The notes under the pieces: generated by a model
Told to the model about the DNA's origin: nothing
Databases searched by the model: none
Seen by the model: only the letters and a program-made list of their open reading frames with translations
Translations under genes and position numbers: made by a program
Source of the DNA: VFJL01 sp037147395
Lineage (GTDB): Bacteria > Pseudomonadota > Gammaproteobacteria > Burkholderiales > Nitrosomonadaceae
Reading direction: 5' to 3'
Assembly (NCBI GenBank): GCA_037147395.1
Contig: JBAWVG010000078.1
Location: 1 to 5,273 of the forward strand
Length of the DNA: 5,273 bases
In this document: in pieces, positions 1-4,626 of the stretch
Position numbering within the stretch: the stretch's first letter is position 1
Layout: each line of letters starts with the position of its first letter

Positions 1-54
1 AGCGCTTGCATGGCATGCAAGAGGTCAGCGGTTCGATCCCGCTTATCTCCACCA
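1..54 (+). tRNA. tRNA-Ala (anticodon GGC), 3' part only
   Basis: This is the 3' two thirds of a tRNA; the 5' acceptor strand and D arm lie outside the window. The anticodon stem is CTTGC/GCAAG (5-9 and 17-21) around a 7-base loop with anticodon GGC at 12-14, which reads GCC alanine codons. The T arm is AGCGG/CCGCT around TTCGATC (27-43). The 3' acceptor strand TATCTCC (44-50) is followed by discriminator A51 and an encoded CCA (52-54). All standard parts are present in order, so the gene appears intact as far as it is visible. The alanine identity rests on the anticodon; the diagnostic G3:U70 pair cannot be fully checked because the 5' strand is missing, although T at position 46 is compatible with U70. 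Confidence 0.93.
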
Positions 55-86
55 TCAACCTGTTTTAACCGTTCCTGAAGTGTCCT

Positions 87-120
87 AAAACCCGCATGTT
101 TAAACGCATAGCGGGTTTTT
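87..120 (+). terminator. rho-independent terminator after the tRNA, probably bidirectional
   Basis: AAAACCCGC (87-95) pairs with GCGGGTTTT (111-119) across a 15-base loop, and a run of five T follows the GC-rich stem at 116-120. It lies 32 bases after the tRNA CCA, as expected for a tRNA transcript end. Read on the minus strand, the same stem is followed by TTTT, so it could also stop transcripts from the minus-strand gene at 226-642. The loop contains the self-complementary octamer GTTTAAAC (98-105). Confidence 0.85.
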
Positions 121-181
121 CTTTATCTGGAAATTATTATCTGTTCTGTGATCTTCCCGATTTTATCTCACGGGTATTAGT

Positions 182-205
182 GGGGGTAGTGGAGTAGCTA
201 CCCCC
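182..205 (-). terminator. GC-rich hairpin 20 bases past the secreted-protein gene
   Basis: GGGGGTAG (182-189) pairs perfectly with CTACCCCC (198-205), leaving an 8-base loop. On the minus strand it starts 20 bases past the stop codon of the gene at 226-642, the usual place for a 3' end hairpin. No T run follows on either strand, so it may be an RNA-stabilising hairpin or a weak terminator, with the final stop at the 87-119 hairpin. Confidence 0.45.
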
Positions 206-225
206 CGGATCAGTCAGTCAATGGG

Positions 226-642
226 CTAGGTATCGATCGGGGCCTGGGTCTCTGGTTCCTTGGGAGTTTCCCGCTCAAAACGGTGTAGCCTGATCGTGCC
301 GTCCTTCAGCTTTTGAATGCTCTCTGCCGCAGGGGTTGGATGATCCTCAACGCGGATGAGATCATTTGTGAGCCCTGATTGAGTACCACCAACCGACAAC
401 CGGTTGAAGACAATGAGGCTCGGAAGGGTTTTTGTGGGGGCTAAGTCAACGGGCTTTAGAGGAGATAAGTTGTGCCGCCCCACAATCTCGAAGCCCCTTA
501 TCATCGGATCGTGACGGGTCTGTGCTTGGGAGCCTTCAAGGCGAGTCACGGTTTCGGTATTGGCATGTGCTGATCCACTCGTTACCAATGTCGATAGAGC
601 AACGAGGATGAATGAACCTACTCTTTTCATAATCCGATCCAT
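226..642 (-). CDS. small secreted protein of unknown function
   Basis: This encodes 138 residues and I do not recognise the family. The N-terminus is a clear Sec signal peptide: basic residues K6-R7, a hydrophobic core at about 8-21 (VGSFILVALSTLVT), and a likely signal-peptidase I site after AHA (27|28). The mature part, about 111 residues, is polar, has no cysteine and no further membrane segment, and ends in a Pro/Glu/Thr-rich tail. Two starts are possible. The ATG at 642 has AAAAGGG almost touching it and AGAGGAG about 16 bases upstream. An in-frame ATG at 630 would give a more typical signal peptide beginning MKRVGS. It is monocistronic and divergent from flaG, with a hairpin just past its stop. 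The signal peptide argues that it is a real gene; its role is unknown. Confidence 0.65.
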   Translation of the reverse strand: MDRIMKRVGSFILVALSTLVTSGSAHANTETVTRLEGSQAQTRHDPMIRGFEIVGRHNLSPLKPVDLAPTKTLPSLIVFNRLSVGGTQSGLTNDLIRVEDHPTPAAESIQKLKDGTIRLHRFERETPKEPETQAPIDT

Positions 643-715
643 ACCCTTTTAGAAATAGCTCCTCTGACCTTTGTTTTCGGTTGATTAAACTCGGGCCAAT
701 CAATTCTTGATCTCT

Positions 716-969
716 GAATATCAGACGATCAATCAGGAGTGATTCTGACGTCAGGCATTCTTTCCGTCATGAGCCAAAACGATTTATTTCAATAGGTGGA
801 ATCTATGATCTTGAATACATAAAGACTAGAAGATCTCTACTACAGGACTCAGTAGAAATGCGCTAGCCGGCGCACCCCAAGGCGCAACGGGCCCAACTGA
901 TACCGCCAAACGTTCAGTAATGGGATTGATTCTCGATCCGGAACTTGATAGCCTGACGGTCTGATATTC
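716..969. repeat. 11-bp inverted repeat, one copy upstream of each divergent gene
   Basis: GAATATCAGAC at 716-726 is the exact reverse complement of GTCTGATATTC at 959-969. Each copy therefore reads GTCTGATATTC towards its own gene: 73 bases before the ATG at 642 on the minus strand and 57 bases before the ATG at 1027 on the plus strand. The copies are 232 bases apart. The matching orientation and similar distances suggest a shared promoter element or regulator site, but the motif is not one I recognise. Confidence 0.4.
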
Positions 970-1015
970 GATTAAGGTAGGGACGGGTGAATGGAGATGG
1001 ACGTATAATCAGGGG

Positions 1016-1022
1016 AAAGGAG
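1016..1022 (+). promoter_or_regulatory. ribosome binding site of flaG
   Basis: AAAGGAG ends 4 bases before the ATG at 1027. It is a strong Shine-Dalgarno match and fixes this start: the next in-frame Met (codon 7) has no comparable site. Confidence 0.8.
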
Positions 1023-1026
1023 TGAC

Positions 1027-1413
1027 ATGGAATCAGTTAAATTAATGGATGCGTCGAACTATCAGGTGAATTCTCGCGTGCGAGATTCGTCTGCTACTCC
1101 ATCGATCCCGATCACTGGGGCAGGTGCTAACCGGCCACCAACACCGACTACCCCGGCTACCGACTCCGGAAGTCATCCTGCAAAGCTGACCCCTGTAGAG
1201 TTAACGAGGGCGATTGCAACGGCTAATGCTGCACTCAAATCGAGTTCTGTCAGTCTGGAATACTCCCAAGATAAGGAGACAGGGTTAAAGATTGTTCGCG
1301 TAATCGACCGTAATACTAAGGAATTGATACGTCAGATCCCGACCGAGGAGATGGTGTCGGTCGCACGGTCAATCGAGAAGTTTCAAGGGTTACTGGGAGA
1401 TCAGGTAGCTTAA
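1027..1413 (+). CDS. flaG: FlaG family flagellar protein
   Basis: The protein has 128 residues, the usual FlaG length. The N-terminal half is low-complexity and rich in Pro, Thr, Ser and Ala (about 20-55), as is common in this family. The conserved C-terminal core is at about 75-128: a beta strand (VSLEYSQD), an ETG turn at 84-86, then IVRVIDRNTKELIRQIP (89-105) and a final EEM helix ending in GLLGDQVA. The Val-x-Asp-x-x-Thr, IRQIP and GLL features are the family signature. FlaG proteins are linked to flagellar filament length and assembly, usually beside flagellin and the cap gene fliD; the mechanism is poorly defined. Here no flagellin or fliD is adjacent: the left neighbour is a divergent secreted protein and the right neighbour a convergent SulP gene. 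A strong AAAGGAG supports the start. Confidence 0.92.
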   Translation: MESVKLMDASNYQVNSRVRDSSATPSIPITGAGANRPPTPTTPATDSGSHPAKLTPVELTRAIATANAALKSSSVSLEYSQDKETGLKIVRVIDRNTKELIRQIPTEEMVSVARSIEKFQGLLGDQVA

Positions 1414-1419
1414 CCCTTG
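1384..1419. repeat. 9-bp inverted repeat spanning the flaG stop codon
   Basis: CAAGGGTTA (1384-1392) is the exact reverse complement of TAACCCTTG (1411-1419), with an 18-base loop; the right arm starts with the flaG stop codon TAA. No T run follows on either strand. A second pair, TGGGAGA (1394-1400) and TCTCCCA (1451-1457), interleaves with it. This may help end transcription of the two convergent genes, but it is not a standard terminator. Confidence 0.4.
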
Positions 1420-1465
1420 TGATTAATTGAGTGCCATTCGCAGCAAAATCTCTCCCATCAATAAC

Positions 1466-3226
1466 CTATACCAGAACTTTAGCAGGGCCCATTTCAATCT
1501 CGGGTGAGAGTTCGTGAATGGCCTGGTACTGGGTGAGAAAAACCTTACCACTTAGCCCCTGAAGGAATGGGGTGTCCTTCAGGTGGTCCATCACAGGTCC
1601 CTTCACCTCCGTCAGGTGGAGAGAGATTCCAGAGTCTCGTAACCGCCTCTCGATCGTTTCTAGACTTTCAAGAGCGGTCGAGTCGATATCATTAATGGCC
1701 GAGCATTGGAGCACAATATGCTCGACATCAGGCGCATTGGCAACGGCATCATTCACCCGATCCTCAAGGGCACGAGAGTTTGCAAAGTACAGACTCTCGT
1801 CCACCCTCAAGCTCACAACACGAGGGCTGACAAGTACCGAGTGTCGTCGAATATTTCTGAAGTGTTCGGTGCCTGGTACCAGTCCAACCTCCGCAATATG
1901 AGGTCTGCTTGCCTTGTACAGAAATAAGGCGAGTGAGGCCACGACCCCGACCACGAGACCGATCTCAATGCTGACCGATAGTGTGACTAAGAGGGTGGTC
2001 AGTGCTCCAATAAAATCAGTCTTGGAGAATGCCCAGGCCCTCTTGAAGATACTGAAATCGACCAGAGACATGACCGTCACGATGATGGTTGCTGAGAGAA
2101 CTGCTTGGGGAAGATAAAAAAGAGCTGGTGTGAGCAAAAGGGATGCAGATGCGATACCGATTGCAGCAAATGCGCCCGCTGCCGGTGTCTTGGCACCGGA
2201 ATCAAAGTTCACTACCGATCTTGAGAATCCTCCTGTGACGGGAAATCCACCGGTCAGTGCGGAGGCGAGATTACTCGCGCCTAATGCCACTAGCTCCTGG
2301 TCCGGCTCAATCCGCTGACGTCTTTTGGCAGCGAGTGTTTGGCCGACCGAGACTGACTCCACAAATCCGACCACGCTGATTAATAAAGCAGGAACAGCCA
2401 ACTCCTTCCACAGCGCCAAGTCCCAGAGGGGAATACTTAAGGGTGGCAATCCCTGGGGTACGGTTCCGACGATCTTTAATCCTTGATCCTGCCACTGGAA
2501 TATCCACGTCAAGAGGGCGGTAAAGGCAATCACCGCAACAGGAGTCGATTTTATGATGATATCGGCCGATTTGACCTTAAGTCCGAACGTTAGAAGAGCA
2601 CGTTTAAGACTGACTCGTGACCAAGTCAAGAAGATGATGGCAATGAGCCCGATCGTGAATGTTAGGGTATGTGTATTCGGTATCTGGGAGAGTAGGTCGA
2701 GCACCAACTCGATGAAGTTTTGAGTATCGGAGGTCAGGCCCATGATGGTCTTCATTTGGCTTGCAGCGATGAGTAAGCCAGATGCTGAAATGAAGCCCGA
2801 AATGACGGGATGACTTAAAAAATTAGCCAAGAATCCCAGCCTCAATACTCCCATCAGTAGCAGCATGGATCCGGACATGAATGCCAGTGTGATCGCAACC
2901 GACCAGTATTCTTGAGAACCTGCAACGGCATGCTGACCGATCGCGGATGCGGTCATCAGTGAGACCACCGCCACTGGCCCGATCGCTAATACGCGGCTGG
3001 TGCCAAGGATAGCGTAAAGGACTAATGGGGCGATGCTGGCATACAGACCCACCTCGGGTGGCAGACCTGCCAGTAGTGCATAGGCGAGTCCTTGTGGGAT
3101 GAGCATGACCGTGACGATGAGTGCTGCCATTAAGTCGCTGGTCAGGGCATCGCGGTCGTAGTCCCGACCCCACTCTAGTATCGGTAGAGAAGGGATCAGG
3201 CGATGCCAAGAGGGGGCAGGGGTCAT
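1466..3226 (-). CDS. SulP family inorganic anion transporter with C-terminal STAS domain
   Basis: The protein has 586 residues, full length for a bacterial SulP permease (SLC26-like). The membrane domain covers about 25-440 with repeated hydrophobic segments. Family hallmarks are PQGLAYA (44-50) followed by GLPPEVGLYAS, the GTSRVLAIGPVA segment (75-86), FVESVSVGQTLA with E290, and GGFPVTGGFSRS (326-337). The cytoplasmic STAS domain is at about 465-575, with the IDSTALESL motif at 514-522. Such proteins carry sulfate, bicarbonate or dicarboxylates, so the substrate is not fixed by sequence. Its place behind two YeeE-type genes and opposite a persulfide dioxygenase favours sulfate or sulfite export as an inference. 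It lies 76 bases after the upstream gene on the same strand. The start at 3226 has only a weak ribosome site (GGAT about 12 bases upstream), and the reading frame is open upstream, so the start is moderately certain. Confidence 0.93.
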   Translation of the reverse strand: MTPAPSWHRLIPSLPILEWGRDYDRDALTSDLMAALIVTVMLIPQGLAYALLAGLPPEVGLYASIAPLVLYAILGTSRVLAIGPVAVVSLMTASAIGQHAVAGSQEYWSVAITLAFMSGSMLLLMGVLRLGFLANFLSHPVISGFISASGLLIAASQMKTIMGLTSDTQNFIELVLDLLSQIPNTHTLTFTIGLIAIIFLTWSRVSLKRALLTFGLKVKSADIIIKSTPVAVIAFTALLTWIFQWQDQGLKIVGTVPQGLPPLSIPLWDLALWKELAVPALLISVVGFVESVSVGQTLAAKRRQRIEPDQELVALGASNLASALTGGFPVTGGFSRSVVNFDSGAKTPAAGAFAAIGIASASLLLTPALFYLPQAVLSATIIVTVMSLVDFSIFKRAWAFSKTDFIGALTTLLVTLSVSIEIGLVVGVVASLALFLYKASRPHIAEVGLVPGTEHFRNIRRHSVLVSPRVVSLRVDESLYFANSRALEDRVNDAVANAPDVEHIVLQCSAINDIDSTALESLETIERRLRDSGISLHLTEVKGPVMDHLKDTPFLQGLSGKVFLTQYQAIHELSPEIEMGPAKVLV

Positions 3227-3243
3227 GATTGAATCATCCGGAT

Positions 3244-3271
3244 CGTGATCACGTAGAGTCGACTCTTACGT
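3244..3271. promoter_or_regulatory. overlapping palindromes upstream of the SulP gene, possible operator
   Basis: Two dyads overlap 18-45 bases upstream of the SulP start. CGTGATCACG (3244-3253) is a perfect 10-bp palindrome. The core GAGTCGACTC (3256-3265) is a perfect 10-bp palindrome extended by ACGTA (3251-3255) and TACGT (3267-3271), with one unpaired T at 3266. No T run follows on either strand, so this is not a standard terminator of the YeeE genes. It differs from the operator near 4583, so a different regulator or an RNA hairpin is possible. No clear -35/-10 pair could be assigned beside it. Confidence 0.4.
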
Positions 3272-3302
3272 GGTGCATCCCAGTAATAAGATTGTGTCGA
3301 CA

Positions 3303-3776
3303 TCATTCGTAAGTGGATGCGCTATCCAAGGGCGGGATCGAATGTGCTTTATGGCGATAATGTTCAACCATCTCGTATAAGACCATTCCGAGGACTAATG
3401 ATCCAACAAAGGCGGCCGCTTTGATCTCTCCGGAGGCCATGGAGACAATCCCTGGGCCCGGACAGAAACCGGCCAATCCCCAGCCGGCACCGAATAGAAT
3501 TGCTCCTCCGACCAGTCTCTTATCGATCTGATTGGAGGTTGGAAGGTGGATGTCATCTCCCAAGAGGCTGGTGGTTCGACGCTTGGCGATGGAGAATGCA
3601 AAGAACCCCACCGCGATCGCGCCACCCATGACAAATGCTAAGGAGGGGTCCCAACTCCCGAATGGATCAAGAAAGGCCAGAACCTTGCCGGGGTCGGTCA
3701 TGCCGGAGATGATCAGACCGACTCCAAACATCAGTCCCACCACGAACTCACTGAATCGCTGCCTGAGATGTCCCAT
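3303..3776 (-). CDS. YeeE/YedE-type (DUF6691) sulfur transporter half, second subunit
   Basis: The protein has 157 residues, starting at the ATG at 3776 (MGHLRQRF). The stop codon of the upstream gene overlaps this start as TAATG, so translation is probably coupled; only a poor Shine-Dalgarno is seen. Conserved stretches are GLIISGMTDPGKVLAFLD (18-35, hydrophobic turn into the membrane) and GAGWGLAGFCPGPG (96-109) with C105, the Cys-Pro-Gly-Pro-Gly signature of this family. About four membrane segments are visible (12-28, 45-64, 88-110, 118-137). The tail is polar. Homologues (YeeE/YedE, PmpA/PmpB) form a two-part transporter for thiosulfate or related sulfur species. Reading the frame back to 4235 gives a 310-residue product, but the extra N-terminus is an out-of-frame shadow of the partner gene and is not part of this protein. 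Confidence 0.9.
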   Translation of the reverse strand: MGHLRQRFSEFVVGLMFGVGLIISGMTDPGKVLAFLDPFGSWDPSLAFVMGGAIAVGFFAFSIAKRRTTSLLGDDIHLPTSNQIDKRLVGGAILFGAGWGLAGFCPGPGIVSMASGEIKAAAFVGSLVLGMVLYEMVEHYRHKAHSIPPLDSASTYE

Positions 3777-4210
3777 TAGAGTACGTGCCTCACGAGATAA
3801 ACAACTAAGAATCCGACCGACATGAATGTCAGGGTCGCGACCAATGAGCGGGGTGATAGTCGAGACAGTCCGCACACACCATGACCGCTGGTGCAGCCTG
3901 ATCCGTACCGTGTTCCGATACCGACCAATAGACCTGCCAGGATGATCAGTCCATAACCCGCATCGATCCGCGGTGGGGATGCGAGACCGGATGGAGCTAG
4001 GAGTGAGAACAGAAATGGGGACGCGATCATTCCCAGAAAGAATGAGATTCTCCATGCCGAGTCGCCCCTCTTTGGGGGGATCAATCCGCCTAAGATCCCG
4101 CTGATGCCGAGAACCCGCCCATTGAGTAATATAAAGAGAGCTGAAGAGACCCCTAGCAAGAGTCCTCCCATGAGGGAAGTCCAGGGTGTGAAGTGAGTCC
4201 AGTCGATCAT
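3776..4210 (-). CDS. YeeE/YedE-type sulfur transporter half, first subunit
   Basis: The protein has 144 residues and is strongly hydrophobic, with about four membrane segments (12-30, 54-72, 86-102, 123-140). Family signatures are GRVLGISGILGG (31-42) and GSGCTSGHGVCG (103-114) with C106 and C113, the cysteine-bearing loop of YeeE/YedE (DUF395, sulphur transport) proteins. Single-chain YeeE proteins carry both halves; here they are separate genes, as in PmpA/PmpB pairs found beside BigR-type regulators. Transport of thiosulfate or a persulfide-related species through the inner membrane is inferred. The start is well supported: AAAGGAG lies 6 bases upstream, inside the last codons of the repressor gene, whose TAA stop is only 3 bases before this ATG. 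The two genes therefore form one operon. Confidence 0.93.
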   Translation of the reverse strand: MIDWTHFTPWTSLMGGLLLGVSSALFILLNGRVLGISGILGGLIPPKRGDSAWRISFFLGMIASPFLFSLLAPSGLASPPRIDAGYGLIILAGLLVGIGTRYGSGCTSGHGVCGLSRLSPRSLVATLTFMSVGFLVVYLVRHVL

Positions 4211-4213
4211 TCT

Positions 4214-4534
4214 TTACTCCTTTGGGGTGCCGCAATACTGTTCATACAGAACACCCATCACCGCAAGAGCCTTCGAGCTTGAGATACGGTAGTAGATACT
4301 CTTTCCCTCCTTACGGGTCTGAACCAGTTCAGCATTCCTTAAGACCAGTAACTGCTGAGAGAGCGTGGGCTGGAGGATGCCGAGCAGATCCTCCAGCTCC
4401 CCGACCCGTTTCTCGCCTTGAGAGAGTTGGCACAGAAGCAATAAACGGTCTGGATTTGAAAGGACCTTCATCAGTCCACAGGCCTCCTTAGCAGTGGCCC
4501 GCATCCGTGAGAGTTCTAATCCATTCAATTCCAT
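4214..4534 (-). CDS. bigR: ArsR-family persulfide-sensing repressor, BigR/SqrR-like
   Basis: The protein has 106 residues, typical for a one-domain ArsR winged-helix repressor. The helix-turn-helix is at about 44-66 with recognition helix QPTLSQQLLVL (55-65), followed by the wing TRKEGKSIYYRI (73-84). The metal-site ELCVC motif of arsenic sensors is absent. Instead C35 and C101 are 66 residues apart, the same spacing as the dithiol pairs of BigR (C42/C108) and SqrR (C41/C107), which form disulfide or polysulfide links on meeting persulfides and release DNA. A third cysteine, C19, sits near the N-terminus. The start has AAAGGAG (4541-4547) 6 bases upstream. It is first in the operon with the YeeE pair and divergent from the dioxygenase, so it probably represses both directions and itself. 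BigR versus SqrR naming is not decided by sequence. Confidence 0.9.
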   Translation of the reverse strand: MELNGLELSRMRATAKEACGLMKVLSNPDRLLLLCQLSQGEKRVGELEDLLGILQPTLSQQLLVLRNAELVQTRKEGKSIYYRISSSKALAVMGVLYEQYCGTPKE

Positions 4535-4564
4535 TCTAGGCTCCTTTATTGTTAATGAACAGAT

Positions 4565-4593
4565 AGTCTATTGACAAATAGATTAATAGTCAA
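4565..4593 (-). promoter_or_regulatory. promoter of the repressor-YeeE operon
   Basis: Read on the minus strand: -35 TTGACT (4593-4588), 17-base spacer, -10 TAGACT (4570-4565). The start of transcription would be near 4558, giving a leader of about 24 bases that contains the AAAGGAG ribosome site. It lies over the same bases as the opposing promoter. Confidence 0.65.
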
Positions 4594-4599
4594 TAGACT
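4571..4599 (+). promoter_or_regulatory. promoter of the persulfide dioxygenase gene
   Basis: -35 TTGACA (4571-4576, perfect consensus), 17-base spacer, -10 TAGACT (4594-4599, four of six consensus bases). The start of transcription would be near 4606, leaving a leader of about 21 bases before the ATG at 4627. The 9+4+9 dyad at 4583-4604 covers the spacer and the -10 box, so a bound repressor would block it. Confidence 0.7.
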
Positions 4600-4604
4600 A
4601 TTAA
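4583..4604. promoter_or_regulatory. likely BigR/SqrR-type operator, perfect dyad
   Basis: TTAATAGTC (4583-4591) and GACTATTAA (4596-4604) form a perfect 9-bp inverted repeat around AATA. This AT-rich dyad suits a dimeric ArsR-family repressor and sits on the -10 box of the dioxygenase promoter and the -35 of the opposing one. A weaker copy, TAGTC-TATT-GACAA (4565-4577), lies 22 bases to the left over the other promoter's -10. Binding by the adjacent repressor is inferred from position. Confidence 0.65.
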
Positions 4605-4626
4605 GTAATATATTATAGGAGCGAAT

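Larger units (their letters stand above)
643..1026. other. divergent intergenic region, 384 bases, no convincing gene
   Basis: This region separates the secreted-protein gene (minus) from flaG (plus) and must hold both promoters. It contains an 11-bp inverted repeat (716-726 and 959-969), a 10-bp palindrome CTGACGTCAG (745-754), and a small stem TCTACT/AGTAGA (836-841 and 851-856). A TATAAT at 1004-1009 has no -35 partner at normal spacing. I searched for sigma-54 (GG-N10-GC) and sigma-28 type flagellar promoters and found no good match. An open stretch at 830-964 has no start except an ATG at 920 without a ribosome site, so it is not called as a gene. Confidence 0.6.
4563..4601. repeat. 13-bp perfect inverted repeat carrying both promoters
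   Basis: ATAGTCTATTGAC (4563-4575) is the exact reverse complement of GTCAATAGACTAT (4589-4601), with a 13-base spacer. Each arm contains the -10 of one promoter and the -35 of the opposing one, which makes the control region nearly symmetrical. Confidence 0.85.

Noticed and set aside
461..469. GGAGATAAG, reverse complement of tRNA positions 42-50, as a possible attachment-site remnant
   Set aside because: Only 9 bp match, in inverted orientation and inside a gene, and no integrase or other mobile gene is visible; chance is the simpler explanation.
869..886. Direct repeat GGCGCA spaced by six bases upstream of flaG, considered as a sigma-54 site
   Set aside because: The spacing and bases do not fit the GG-N10-GC core with TGGCAC/TTGC, and it is far from the start codon.
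830..964. An open stretch of 44 codons upstream of flaG, with an ATG only at 920
   Set aside because: The only ATG gives 14 residues without a ribosome site, and the translated sequence matches nothing I know, including flagellin ends.
1004..1009. Perfect TATAAT just upstream of flaG
   Set aside because: No -35-like hexamer occurs 16-18 bases upstream, and a start near 1016 would fall inside the ribosome site. It may still be an extended or activator-dependent promoter, but support is too weak to call.
1572..2507. Several frames of 62-109 residues within the SulP gene on both strands
   Set aside because: All lie inside the confidently identified SulP coding sequence, without family motifs.
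3303..4235. A continuous 310-residue reading frame suggesting one large YeeE-type protein
   Set aside because: Residues before MGHLRQRF show no family similarity and are the out-of-frame reading of the first YeeE subunit, which has the GCTSGHG motif and a strong ribosome site. The true start is the ATG at 3776.
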